Source: Emmonsiellopsis sp. PD_33
Lineage: Eukaryota > Ascomycota > Eurotiomycetes > Onygenales > Ajellomycetaceae
Length of the DNA stretch: 64,000 nucleotides
Direction: 5' to 3'
NCBI GenBank assembly: GCA_032988165.1
Contig: JANTQF010000067.1
Span: 62,001 to 126,000, forward strand
Shown here: in pieces, positions 1 to 10,361 of the stretch
Numbering within the stretch: the stretch's first letter is position 1
Layout: every line of letters starts with the position of its first letter
The notes under the pieces: generated by a model
Told to the model about the DNA's origin: nothing
The model's database searches: none
The model's input: only the letters and a program-made list of their open reading frames with translations
Program-made: the position numbers and the translations under genes

Positions 1-638
1 TGAGTGGTGGTTGTTGCTTGGGGCTTTTAGGGGCGCTTAAATCTACATATTTATTTGGTTATTTATGGATGCCAACACCAACCATCTGATATCGGCGACA
101 TCGGGACTCCCGGTGGCAGATTTCTTGTTCGAGATCTCGCGGAATTATTGTTACCTCAATCCAGCTCTACTATCAGGGCAATTTTACATGGGTTACCTCA
201 CAGCATTTTTTGTGACAGCCAACCGCCAAGTCTGGCACTGGTGCCGCGGAGAGCTGCTCTCCTGCGGTCCGGGTTTGATGCCCGTATCAGGGCACGCATG
301 AACCGCCGTCCTGGCCACGGTCTGACATAATGGTCTCGCGTGGGTATACCCAGTCGCTTGCACTCCCGTTCTTGGCTATAAATCTGGTATCATTCTTGGT
401 ATTCAAACAGCCGTCCGCTCGTATGTTTAGCCTTGCCTTGCCATTGTCACTGCTGGTGTCGGAGATCTGGGAGCCATCAGGAGTCTGCACTACCCAGGGG
501 CCTCTCCTCATTCGCTGGACCTCCCCTGAATCCCACGCAAAAAAAGAACTTCGAGAATATCCCCTCGCACAAAGAGAGAAACCCAAGCTTTCTCAAACAT
601 GACAGGCAATCTTAAACATGCAAATCCACCTTAATTCC
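1..638. other. Unassigned sequence downstream of CCS1
   Basis: No convincing gene was found. Several open frames of 60-99 codons overlap each other on both strands, and none shows a family motif or plausible splice structure. The part next to 638 should include the 3' UTR of the minus-strand CCS1 gene. The 3' end of a gene lying beyond the window's left edge cannot be excluded. Confidence 0.4.
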
Positions 639-1561
639 TCAAACCATCCCTTTCAAAACCTGCTCCTTTCGCTCTTCCCAAACATTCTTTCCGGAACACG
701 AGCAGACCATCTTATCATTGTCCCAAACTCCTGCGCTCCGGGCAATCACGCCAACCAGAGTGTTGGGATCTTCCTTTTTGAACGGCCCTTCCTTGGACTG
801 GGACACAACCATACTTCTCCCGATCAGCTCCCATACTGCAACCGGGCGGTCCAGAAAGACGTTCCCCTTGCCGTTCTTGTCCACCTCTATCTCGCCAAAC
901 ACGCCCCTGGGAGGCTGCGATCCTTGGGCCTTCTGTTTCAAAGCTTCCCATATACCGCCAACCGACGCCGGTCCTTCCGAGATGTCGCCTGTTTCTCGAA
1001 TCGTGGCCCAGTATTTGCCCGGTGGCATGCCGTTGAGTGTCAGATCAATAAGTGTCAATTTCGGGGCGACCTGGACCATGCGCGCCAGCCCACGAATAGA
1101 ATTTGTTACCGTACTCGAGTGCGTTTCTAGAATACAAACTGATGCGCCTGAGATACGAAGTGGTCAGCAAAAGGTGGGTAACGCCAGTGGTAATAGGGGT
1201 CCGGAACTCACTGTTTGAGGACCCGCTTCCTCGAAGAATGGCATCTCTACCGGTGCTTTGGATCGCAGCGACTATGGCAGACGGCGCGGTGGTCCCTTCA
1301 ACCAGGAGAAGCTGGTCCTTCAAGTTCCCCTCTACCTTCTTGACACCTGCGTGGCACGCTTAGTCCCATTGATTGCAGTACGAAGACGCATAGTATTCCC
1401 TACCGTCAAGTGCGTAGAGAGATTGAGACACATCCTTGATACAGCCCTCGCAGGACAGCGGGACGGAGAAGGTGGCCTGCTGCAGCGTTAGTATTGAATG
1501 GTGCTGCCGGTGGCGCCGATGTAGGCATGTAGTAGGTATGTACCTGGAAGGGATCAATCAT
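639..1561 (-). CDS. CCS1: Copper chaperone for superoxide dismutase (Ccs1/Lys7)
   Basis: Delivers Cu(I) to cytosolic Cu/Zn superoxide dismutase (Sod1) and helps form its disulfide. Model: exons 1561-1544, 1479-1404, 1346-1212 and 1147-639, with GT-AG introns of 64, 57 and 64 bp; total 245 codons, the usual fungal Ccs1 length. The first exon encodes only MIDPFQ, and a CTAAC branch point lies in intron 1. Domain I is an HMA-type metal-binding domain with the CEGC motif at residues 16-19. Domain II is SOD-like (about residues 80-215, with GKYWATIRETGD and GVIARSAGVWDND). The C-terminal CSC motif (residues 225-227) matches the copper-transfer CxC of domain III. All expected copper ligands are present, so the gene looks intact. 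Its start faces the kinase gene across a shared promoter. Exon borders are inferred from frame and splice consensus. Confidence 0.93.
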
Positions 1562-1870
1562 TGTTTTGCTTGGAATAAGATAGCAACTTAAATATATCAA
1601 CGTACAACACTACTGGTCACTGGTAGAGAACAAGAGGAGAAAGAACAAGCAATTTGCGAAGAAGAATGACTCTCTCCATGATGTCGTCCTCTGCTCGTCA
1701 TCTCGCCCATTTATTATTTCCCCTCCACCGCCGCGGAATTGGTGGGGCTTTGAAATCAACCCCGAGCCCGCATAAACATTCGCCCGTTCCGCTCCGCATC
1801 GGGCAATGTCAATATCAAGACCGCATCTCGACTTCAACATTCACAACGCTCACATCCCGCAACAAAAGCA
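1562..1870. promoter_or_regulatory. Divergent promoter/5'UTR region between CCS1 and the Cdk11-type kinase
   Basis: About 309 bp separate the two start codons, which point away from each other, so the region must hold both promoters and 5' UTRs. No clear TATA box is visible for either gene. An ATG at 1666 opens a frame that runs past the kinase start to 1914. If the kinase transcript begins upstream of it, this would be an overlapping uORF. Confidence 0.5.
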
Positions 1871-3427
1871 ATGTCTGCCGCCCCGAAATCACGATGGGCC
1901 GAAGACGACGCTGAGACTGAAGCCCTCCTCGAGCAGAAACGGCGTGAGAAGGAGGAACGCAAGCGTGCAAAGGCGGAGAAGCAGCGGAAGCTGGAGGAGG
2001 AAGCCCAGAGACAGAAGCTTCTTGCGCAGAAACGCGATGACGATGCTACCAATAGTTCCGGGCAGGATAAGCTCAATGGCGACACGGGAAGACCTCCAAA
2101 ACGACGCAGACTATCCCATGAGCCGCCAGACGCGCAGCCCGATATCGAGCAGCAGCAGGCGCCCATCTCCCTCCTGCGTTTCCCAGCTCCCGAATGGGGC
2201 CCTTGCAGACACGTGGATAATTTCGAGCGGCTGAATCATATCGAAGAGGGGTCATACGGCCTTGTATCTCGTGCAAAGGAATCTGCGACGGGCGAAATCG
2301 TTGCGCTGAAGAAGTTGAAGATGGAGAACTCCCACGACGGATTCCCAATCACCGGGCTCCGTGAGATCCAGACCTTGTTGGAATCAAGGCATACAAATAT
2401 TGTGCGCCTGCGCGAGGTTGTGATGGGGGATAGTATGGATGAGTAAGTTCTGCAGATTGTTTGATTTTGTCTATCCCTGAAAAGCCCAGATACAAGAAAT
2501 CATTAACCATTCTCTTCTTGCCCTGCCTTGGGGCAACTTTTTTTTCTTCCCAATTGCAGCGTCTATCTCGTCATGGATTTTCTCGAACATGACCTCAAAA
2601 CTCTCCTCGACGACATGCGCGAACCTTTCTTACCATCCGAGACAAAAACCCTCCTTCTCCAAATCATCTCTGCCACCGAATTCCTCCACTCGCACTGGAT
2701 CATGCATCGCGATCTCAAAACTTCCAACCTCCTAATGAACAACCGCGGCGAGATCAAGCTCGCAGACTTCGGCATGGCTCGGTACTACGGCGACCCACCA
2801 CCCAAATTGACACAGTTGGTAGTTACATTATGGTACCGGGCACCAGAGCTACTGCTTGGCGCGGAGAAGTACGGTCCGGAGATTGACATGTGGAGTATCG
2901 GGTGTATATTCGGCGAGCTATTGACGAAAGAACCTCTACTGCAGGGGAAGAACGAGGTTGAGCAGTTATCCAAGATCTTCGCATTAACAGGCCCGCCCAC
3001 ACAAACTACCTGGCCAACTTTCCGCTCCCTCCCCAACGCCAAATCTCTCCGCTTACCACCAGTTCCCCCATCCACAAACACAGATCCAATCCCGCTCCTC
3101 CCCCGCACCCAGTTCCCGTACCTGACCACTTCAGGCCTCTCCCTCCTCTCCCATCTACTCGCGCTAAATCCCGCTTCCCGACCCAGCGCCGCAACCTGCT
3201 TGCAACATGCGTATTTCCGCGAAGATCCTAAACCTAAAGCGAAAGAGATGTTTCCGACTTTCCCGTCTAAGGCGGGGATGGAGAGGAGGAGGAAGAGGGA
3301 AACCCCGGAGGCGCCGCGGAGAGGGGAGGAGGCACCTAGGCTGGATTTTGCAGGGGTTTTTGGGGGTGCGGGGAGTGTTGAGAGTGGTGGGGAGGTGGGG
3401 GCTGGGTTTAAGTTGAGGTTGGGATAG
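1871..3427 (+). CDS. ppk23: Cdk11/PITSLRE-type cyclin-dependent protein kinase
   Basis: Serine/threonine kinase of the CDK11 (PITSLRE) group, nuclear regulators of transcription and RNA processing in other eukaryotes. Exons 1871-2442 and 2560-3427 with a 117-bp GT-AG intron give 479 aa. Residues 20-55 are a Lys/Glu-rich, probably coiled region. PPKRRRLS near residues 75-82 looks like a nuclear localisation signal. The kinase domain starts near 117: glycine loop EEGSYG, ATP-binding Lys in VALKK (about 147), cyclin-contact helix PITGLRE (159-165), HRDLKTSN with catalytic Asp about 242, DFG 260-262, T-loop ending TLWYRAPE. All catalytic residues are present. The tail beyond the kinase domain is basic and then Gly-rich. 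The helix reads PITGLRE where animals have PITSLRE. The symbol is that of the fission yeast relative and is offered by family resemblance. Confidence 0.92.
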
Positions 3428-3670
3428 GGGGTGGATTGATGGATGGATCGATGGGTAGGGAGAGGGATGCGAGAGATGATTGATACCTTTTTATTACCTT
3501 TTTTCATTTATCTGGGTGGATTTCTTTTTCTGGCTGCCTGCCGCTGCCGTGGGAGGAAGGATCTGGGTGTAGATTACGTTACATAGGTGCTGTTATGTAT
3601 AAAATGGTACGAAGGAAATGGGACATTCTATTTCATTTGAATTGGATGGGTAACTATAAATATTCCTTTT
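3428..3670. other. Kinase 3' UTR and intergenic spacer
   Basis: No gene seen. Sequence just after the kinase stop is GGAT-repeat-like and then T-rich, as expected of a fungal 3' UTR. Confidence 0.4.
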
Positions 3671-3943
3671 TTAATCGATGGCCAAAAAAAAGGGGGGGGA
3701 CGCATGACTTCGGCTCTCCGGATTGACTGACTCAGAGACATTAGGATTGATGTCAGAAGTGCAAACCAAATGCAGGTTCAGACCCACTGCTCCCACATCA
3801 AAAGTCATGATAAGAATTTTAAGTGTTGAGTTCTGATTGTTGAAGTGATCAACCATCTGTGCTTTTGCTTGGTGAAGACAAGTCTGCATAGAATACACGG
3901 GCGTCAATGAGCATTGCACGCAGGATGACTTGAAAAAAAGCAC
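3671..3943 (-). pseudogene. SNF2-family helicase C-terminal fragment
   Basis: An open stretch of about 90 codons contains a run close to FNNQNSTLKILIMTFDVGAV followed by GLNLH. This matches motifs IV-V of the helicase C-terminal domain in SNF2/Rad-type chromatin remodellers, where the segment helps couple ATP hydrolysis to DNA translocation. Nothing recognisable of the rest (DEAH box, Walker A, RING insert) flanks it, and the frame ends in unrelated sequence. It is therefore a detached relic, not a gene. It lies in a 9-kb stretch with other broken genes. Confidence 0.6.
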
Positions 3944-4070
3944 ATAGGTTCTGGACTTCTCCGATACGTATTTTTTGGTGGCTGTTGTATTGTCGCCTGT
4001 CCAGCTTCTTGACTACAATGTACACATTTAAGTAAATAAGAAGGGGGGTGGTTGGTAGCAGTCTTGCCGG

Positions 4071-4654
4071 TTAGTTTGTTTGGCTCATAGTTAGTCCCAT
4101 AAATGCCGTGACAATGGTGGTCCAGTATCCGGAGTTATCAATGTTTATTCCGGACGTTGCCATTATCCATCCGTAGAGGTTTGCCTCACTCTTGAGCAGT
4201 TTTGTCCCCTCCCACACACTCTTGGCTTCAAGCCTCATGGCAATGGCACAAAATGAGTCCCCATCATCATTTGGGCGGTAGACATCATGTTTGTTGGCCC
4301 GAAGCAAGTCCAACGCGTCCTTGCGCTTGTATTGTGCACGTTTCAATGCACGATTAGTAGCACTGATAACACAGGAATTGGCAACCAACTAAGGTCCGAT
4401 CTCAAGCAAAAGGCTATTGCGGTTTGCGATGCGCCATTCCTTCTGCGCGCTTGGGCCATGTCGAATTGCGAGAGGGATATATAGTATATCACAGTAATGA
4501 GAGGTAGGAGAGGCGGGGCATATATAGACAATGCATCTAATGCCATAAAGCGAACAATCTCCATTACATCATTCTTTCTGACAAGAGGTTTAGGGAAGGT
4601 CTTCCCCGGAGATCTAGGCAACAGAGAGTTAGAGGCACGCAGCACCTCGACCAT
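4071..4654 (-). pseudogene. Unidentified gene relic, two overlapping open frames
   Basis: Two minus-strand frames (4654-4343 and 4388-4071) could be exons of one gene or parts of a frame-broken one. The first holds a hydrophobic segment (about LPLITVIYYISLS) and the second a basic, Ala/Leu-rich helical segment followed by a Glu/Lys stretch. No family was recognised. The position between the SNF2 and NACHT fragments and the lack of a clear start or splice site argue for a relic. Confidence 0.25.
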
Positions 4655-4816
4655 TTCAGTATGATCTATATCACCAACCTGCGCATCCGTCCAGTACAGG
4701 AGCCTTGTTCTGTACGGCCGAGGACAAAAGGGGTGTGCTGTCCTGATCTCTCAGTGAACATGGGGATGAGGGACCCCTCGTATCAAGGGGCACTGATTCG
4801 GAAATTGCTGATCAAG

Positions 4817-5104
4817 TTATAGCCGCCAGTGCACCAGGTCACACGCGATTGGGCATGCTCTTGTATCAGAAAGGAAAGGAGTGACCAAACGATTCGATCC
4901 ACTTCGCGGTCCGACAAATTTTTGGTGAACAGGACGCCGTCGGCATGGTTCGGTAGTATAGTTGTACGAGAATCTAGCTTTCAAACCGTCTGGTACTGAA
5001 GGTAACCCTTGAACCAGCTGTTTAAGCAGACCTGCTAGAAGATCTTTAGCCCTTTGATCATTTTTCCATTGAAAGAAAGTTGCAGTAGATATATGCAATT
5101 CCAA
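4817..5104 (-). pseudogene. NACHT-domain protein fragment (fungal NLR-like relic)
   Basis: The frame contains FFQWKNDQRAKDLLAGLLKQ followed by L..GLPSVPDGLKARF. This pattern follows the first strand of the NACHT NTPase core in many fungal NACHT-ankyrin/WD proteins, the candidates for heterokaryon incompatibility and innate-type recognition. The Walker A (P-loop) part that should precede it and the Walker B part that should follow are not readable nearby, and the frame turns into unrelated sequence after about 45 residues. I read this as a small fragment of a decayed NLR-like gene. The family call rests on one motif. Confidence 0.45.
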
Positions 5105-5502
5105 CTTTTGTAGAGCCTAGAAAACCTATGTGTAGATGGTCAATTACCACTGATGAAAGGATTATCTTCCCTGCTTCAGGAATCCCAGGGCAATTACCCC
5201 ACTCCATTTAAGTGGTATTGACATATTTGGGGGTAGCCCCTTAGACTGCTATTCAACATATTTGGCGATGGTACTGTTGCTTGTTGAATATAGATCGAAT
5301 ATAGATCATTGCCGCTCAGGGGCAGGCAGCCGAGAAAATTGAGTTTTAATAATGCTGCTTCTTTCCTCCGTGAAAGGCAGTGCCAGTCCTCTGGGCGTAT
5401 CCACAATTGGTAGAAAAAATTGGCTGCATATAAGATGGAAATATAGGGCGCAGAGGATAACACGCCTGGAGGGTTATGGGATGGTCTGATTCCACCACAT
5501 TC
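5105..5502. other. No gene seen
   Basis: Short frames on the minus strand (5463-5194 and 5540-5346) have no recognisable motif. Probably non-coding or fully decayed sequence. Confidence 0.3.
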
Positions 5503-5664
5503 TCAATCAAGCTTTGAACAATAGAAAGGAGGTAGGGCATCGCGTGGGAGATGTTAGATGGCTAGTGAGAACAGATGTCAATCAAGCCTTGGGTAATAAA
5601 AATGAGGTAATAGGATGGCACCGCGTTGGAGAAGATGTTATATGGCTGGTGAGAACAGATGTCA
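5503..5664. repeat. Imperfect tandem duplication, about 75-85 bp unit, two copies
   Basis: Copy 1 begins at 5503 and copy 2 at 5578. Both begin TCAATCAAGC, contain a GGAGATGTTA or GAAGATGTTA block, and end GGTGAGAACAGATG or the near-identical GAGAACAGATG. They differ by several substitutions and a small insertion in copy 2. Confidence 0.6.
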
Positions 5665-6349
5665 ACAAGAAATAAGGAGAAGGTGAATAGGGGAGGGGGA
5701 CAACAACCAGCGAAACGATTCCTTATCCTAGCCAGCTCTGGCCTAGCGTAGTGCTGCTATACGGCCTTGGCTCGGGTTCACTCTAGGATAGGATTTGGTA
5801 TTGTATCATAGGATGATGGTCTCAGTTCTCAATCAGGAGCTTCATTCTGGTAGAAAAGAAAAGCTAGGCTACCTTCTGGAGATAAATAAACAAACTGCTC
5901 ACCTAGGCTAAGGGTGGAAGCTGTGGCATTGTGCAGCAGGTCATGATAAAAATGGCAAGAACACTAGAAAATGCCAGCTCTCTCATCCCTGGGTGGCAAG
6001 TCCGCACCCTGCAGATAAGAATCAACAAGCAGATAAGGAAAGGAACTGACAAGAGAAGAACATGGAACAACATCATCCTGGTAGGCCAGGGCATCAGGCT
6101 TCATGAATGGATAGTGATAATACCTGGCAGACAAGCAGAGAATAATCTGTCCCAGCAAACTGGGGCATTGGGCATCAAATGGATAAAGATATCTCCCAGC
6201 AGACAAGACAACATGCAGACAAGGGAATAAACAGGTAATGCCAGGGAACAGCAAACAGAATTGGGAGGGGGGGGGAGGAAGGTCCGGCAGAGCAGTAGTA
6301 GGGTAAGCTAGTGATGGCAGATACAGGCTTTGCAGATAGGGTAGTTGGC
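5665..6349. other. No gene seen; CpG-poor, possible old repeat
   Basis: From about 5900 to 6300 the sequence is rich in CAGAC, AACAG and similar words and has very few CpG dinucleotides, unlike the gene islands. This would fit an old mutated repeat, but no terminal repeats or coding motif are visible. Confidence 0.25.
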
Positions 6350-6766
6350 TCATTCTCCCTTATGCTTGGGAAGGGCATAGAGCTTGCGGATTGCCTGCTT
6401 ATAATCATTGTCCTCCTCAGGTTTCTCATTGGCGCGGTGCTTTTTGGTCGGGGAGGAGGGGTCGTCTCCGGGAGACAGGCTGCAGCGTCGCTTGATCGTT
6501 TGGGGAACTCGATGGATGACACATCTGGTGCATCGCAGTACTAAGGAAGGCTGTACTTTTGGAACCACTGAGGCGCTGCCAACACCAATCAGCTGGGCAA
6601 CTCGGGTTTTCCGGTTGAAAGCATAAGGCGGCTGGTAGGTGCCATCATGCATGTGGATAGATAGCTGGTATCTGTAGGCCGTTGATGGCTGCTCTTTTCT
6701 CCTCGTTTCTATATCCCTTAAACCCGCCTGGCCCACCCCATAGACATGAGAAGCATGGGGGCACAT
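6350..6766 (-). pseudogene. Unidentified ORF, possible gene relic
   Basis: A 138-codon frame has a basic, Ser/Pro-rich middle (KRRCSLSPGDDPSSPTKKHR) and a charged C-terminus. RCTRC followed by a further Cys hints at a metal-binding Cys pair, but I cannot assign a family. The start codon and splice structure are unclear. It lies among broken genes and may itself be broken. Confidence 0.25.
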
Positions 6767-7082
6767 AGGTCACTGATCCACTTAAGTTGGTTGAATGCGA
6801 AACCGAGAGTAGATAGGGATTTCATCGCTCAATTACCACTGTTTGCCATCTGCAATCTCCGGTTTTCTGTCAAACTTTATGTCATGGCAGACACTTTGAG
6901 CGAAATACCCATTCAGATCGTTGCAGTTAATAAAATGGCCGTGTACTGAATGATCCCTTAATATGGTAGTCAGCATCAACCTCAAAGCAATGTGCTTCAT
7001 GACGGCGCCTCGAAATCACAGCCATTCGCTAGATCCAGGTGGATTTTGAGTTGCGAATGTCGGAGGGTGTTTCCAGCGATGA

Positions 7083-7448
7083 ATGGTAACAGCAATGGGC
7101 TTCGTCAATAACTATTCGCGCAGGTTGGCTGTCTTTCGGATTCTGAATGTAATGGCTGAAAGCGGACGTCTTTGTCCCACATATATTGTTGGCGTTCAAA
7201 GTCTTGAGCTTCCTGAAATTTCGACTGTGTTAAAAACCCTGCCAGATAATTCTCCCATTGAATTGGAGAAGTTGGGTGTGAATAATCCTATTTCAAGATC
7301 AGTTCTTTGGTACACCCAGTCCATTTATGCACCAACTTACAGGAAGAACTTAACTGATGAGGTGCTTTTGAAAGTTGCAACTCTCAAGGAACGAAATGTG
7401 CCAGATATCTTGCCTAGTTTTGCTTTGATGGGTCTTTGGCCATGTTAG
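7083..7448 (+). pseudogene. Unidentified ORF, possible gene relic
   Basis: A 121-codon frame has protein-like composition (for example NNPISRSVLWYTQSIYAPTY and a Lys/Glu-rich helix after it). I do not recognise the family. There is no clear partner exon on either side, and the frame ends abruptly at TGTTAG (7443-7448). It could be one exon of a lost gene. Confidence 0.25.
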
Positions 7449-8018
7449 CAATCAGCAACGTCAGCAACCCCCAGCAATGACCAATAGTGGGTCTTTCCAA
7501 GTGACTCCGGCCAATTCTGACTCTGGAACGTCAAAATGTAGCTTGAATATTTGGCCGTACACTGCTCATTTCTCCTTGTCATCCAACTTTGTGACGGAAA
7601 AGTCGCGAATCTATTGACGATGAAAACAATTCTTCTCCGCACCGTAATGACTGTAGATCCTTACTGTATAACGGTTGTGAATCTGGAAATGCTAGAATCT
7701 CTCAATTAACTAGGCCCACGCTAAGAAGGTTATGGAGTGATGGACTATCCAGGGTAGTACCTAGAGCCACCAACTTGGTGTTAGCATCGAGAATAACCTC
7801 AACTATCCAGCTCGCGTTATCGCTCTAGGGAGTATTAGATCTGGATATCTGCCGCCTGGTTCGGTTGTGCCGCGAGAAGAGATCATTGTCACTAGCAACA
7901 GTTATAGTTAGACCGTGGGAGTATGAGGCATCGGATCCATTGTTTCGTGTCCCAAGCTCCTTCTTTAGGTAGCATGGCTGCTTCATAGCTCGTGGTTGTT
8001 GGGGAAATGTTGTTATTG
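7449..8018. other. No gene seen
   Basis: Only short overlapping frames without motifs on both strands. Confidence 0.3.
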
Positions 8019-8468
8019 TCAATTTGTGCATGGCTGGGAACCGAATTCTCGGATCACCCGCGTATAGTGCATTAAAAATCGGCAATAATATAATTCTCGA
8101 TTATAGTCCTTTACTCGAGGAGGACCATAAAGTTTTCCAGTTCTAGAATTCTCGATAGCCGCTCGAAGTTCCGGGGAAAACCTCGACCCCGACAAGCCCC
8201 TTTTCTTTCGATCTCCAGGCCGACTAGGCGCAGATCCCCTAAGCAAAAATTTCAGTAGAACGAACATGTTGAAATGGGCTGGCCATTTAAGGCCCAATTC
8301 CACCTTGGGGATTTTCTGACTATTCTGATTGGATTCCAGCAGATTGATTGAGGTAGCCCTGAGCAGCCTGCGGTACCACGGCAGCCGGTGGTGTTCGATC
8401 TGTTGCACCGTGAGCTCCAGAGGGAAAACGGCCTGTTCTTCCGGATTTGTGCTGGATTCACCATCCAT
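8019..8468 (-). CDS. Hypothetical protein or gene relic, 149 codons
   Basis: The frame starts at an ATG and encodes a basic protein (pI judged high by eye) with an early segment HHRLPWYRRLLRA and a middle GDRKKRGLSGSRFSPELRAA. No signal peptide or membrane segment is seen, and no family was recognised. It lies just downstream of, and on the same strand as, the unidentified gene at 8564-9699, so the two may be parts of one locus. No transcript evidence is visible. Confidence 0.3.
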   Translation of the reverse strand: MDGESSTNPEEQAVFPLELTVQQIEHHRLPWYRRLLRATSINLLESNQNSQKIPKVELGLKWPAHFNMFVLLKFLLRGSAPSRPGDRKKRGLSGSRFSPELRAAIENSRTGKLYGPPRVKDYNRELYYCRFLMHYTRVIREFGSQPCTN

Positions 8469-8563
8469 CCATGCTTTTTGGGGTTCGATATATTCTTGGG
8501 CGTTGGGAGTTGACGTTCCAGAAACTCGGTTTTATAAAGAATCGGCAATAATGGTCAGCAGCA

Positions 8564-9699
8564 TCATGTTGCGATGTCAGGTTGCCTGTCTGAATACTTC
8601 AGTCGGCCACGTTCTCCATCTACCATTAGAATTTCAACTGTCGTGGATAGTTGGCCCCTTCGCTTGGACTTTCGTGCGTTTTTGGCGCTCCAGGGCCAGA
8701 TGCTGATATTGGTGACTGCAGGGAACTCCTCCTTCATTTGGTTCCAAAAGTCTGAGTCAAGATCTGAATGAATTCCAATATGTAAAGACCAAGTGTAATG
8801 ACAGTCAATGGGATGGTTCCCAATACTGTTTGGATGACTTATGTCTGTAACATGATGGGAATCGCCAGGTAGTAGGGTTGCAAGCTGATTCCATGAGTTT
8901 CGCAGTTCATCTTCTTCGATATCAACAAGCCCATCGCAATACATAGGACTACGAAAATCTTTCAGCCTAGGAATATCTCGAGTTTCGTATTCGGTTTCCG
9001 GTAGCCGGGATTTTCTTTTGTGCGTACAGAGCCGTCCCATTGTAAATCGTAGAATTGTCGACTATGAGCCGGAACTGACACAAAGTAGATATCAACAACA
9101 TTAAAAGTTGAAGCGTGCTGCATAGTTCCGGAAGATTCCGAGAGTACTTTGCATGGTAAATGCCATGCCTGAAGCATTATGCGAGGCGACCACTATCCTC
9201 TTTGCCTCTATAGTAGGAAGGGATAATTAGATATGTTCCGGCGACGGGGAACTACGCCCTGTCGTAAAGTATGGTATGAAACGATTTCGCATACATAAGC
9301 CCCAAGAGGTAGGCTCCGCACATTCCCCTTCCGCCTGGGCCCCAGCTTCGGGCAAGCTTCCGCGCAAGTGACTTGGGACAAACGCCCCATTGCTTGGCCT
9401 GTGTATACTTCTTCTTCCATCTCCAGTGAGAGCCTCCAATATAGCGGTGGGGCATGGAAAGGCTTTATTTCCGCAGCTGGTATGTAACCCCTCCAGACCG
9501 GCTGTTTCTCTGCACTGATGTACTTGTATGCGTCCTGATTGAACGGGTCGTCCATACGGGATACCGGGCCGAAATAGTTTGTATACTGGCCCCCCTTGGC
9601 TTCAAGTTCGTTATGTTGAAGATTTGTTCGAATATATCTCCATTTTTCGCCCACTCGGGGCTGGTAGTTCGTAAAATATATGGCTGTCAACTGCCTCAA
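8564..9699 (-). pseudogene. Unidentified conserved-looking gene, probably frame-broken
   Basis: Three minus-strand frames read like parts of one protein: 9699-9208, 9177-8962 and 9040-8564. The first contains YWRLSLEMEEEVYTGQ, a Cys pair (CAEACPKLG) and RKGNVRSLPLGAYVCE. The second has LQAWHLPCK. The third has an acidic segment followed by HYTWSLHIGIHSDLDSDFW. This has the texture of a fungal protein of unknown function, but I cannot name a family. In-frame stops separate the blocks without good splice sites, so I treat it as decayed; introns remain possible. Confidence 0.35.
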
Positions 9700-9831
9700 A
9701 CACGTGAGACATGTCTTCTCGGACAGTTCTCCTCTAGATATAAGAATTCCTTACCCCATGGATGGGATACTTGGATAGCTCCAGGGCGGTTAAGCTTGCA
9801 GCCAAGTCCGGGATGCGAAGAGGAGCTGTGA

Positions 9832-10361
9832 GGAAATCGAGAGGGGATTTAGTCATAGCCCACACCCCCCAGTTGAAGACAAAATATCAAGTTCCTGGGA
9901 AAGTTAATCAAAGGACCGAAGTCACTGAAACGAGGAATTGCATGGGTGAAGAAGAGATGTGCACTCTGGATGGTGAAGAGAAGAAGTCGAGTTAATGAGC
10001 GGCTAACTTACGCTCTGCCCAGTTGGGTCTAGCGCCGTCTGCTGGCCCTTATGAACTACATCCCCTGAACTGTCACACCCAGATGCCGCCTTCAGCAGTC
10101 CCAAAGGTAGCATCATCCCCCGCCAATGTCGAGGAGGCCACTCGTTTTGTCCTGTCGGTGAGTTTTTCCGTGTTTGTTTATAGCTGCGTCTGCCTATCCC
10201 CTTCTGCGGAACAAGTCGCAGTCAGTCCCTTCTTCACCTCCACTACCCCGAATAGACGAGATACTGGAGTGTTTGTCCGCCGAGCCCTTTATCAAAATTT
10301 CTTGTCCAGCGCTGCAAAGGTCTCCTCGGCCAGGGCGTTTTTTGACATGGCACCAGTGTTA
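9832..10361. other. Spacer and upstream part of metallophosphoesterase frame
   Basis: No independent gene supported. The frame of the downstream phosphoesterase is open back to about 10023, but that part has low-complexity, non-conserved-looking sequence. The true start of the ancestral gene is therefore unknown. Confidence 0.3.

Noticed and set aside
2785..3507. 240-codon minus-strand ORF opposite the kinase
   Set aside because: Shadow of the kinase exon 2. The kinase motifs are on the plus strand.
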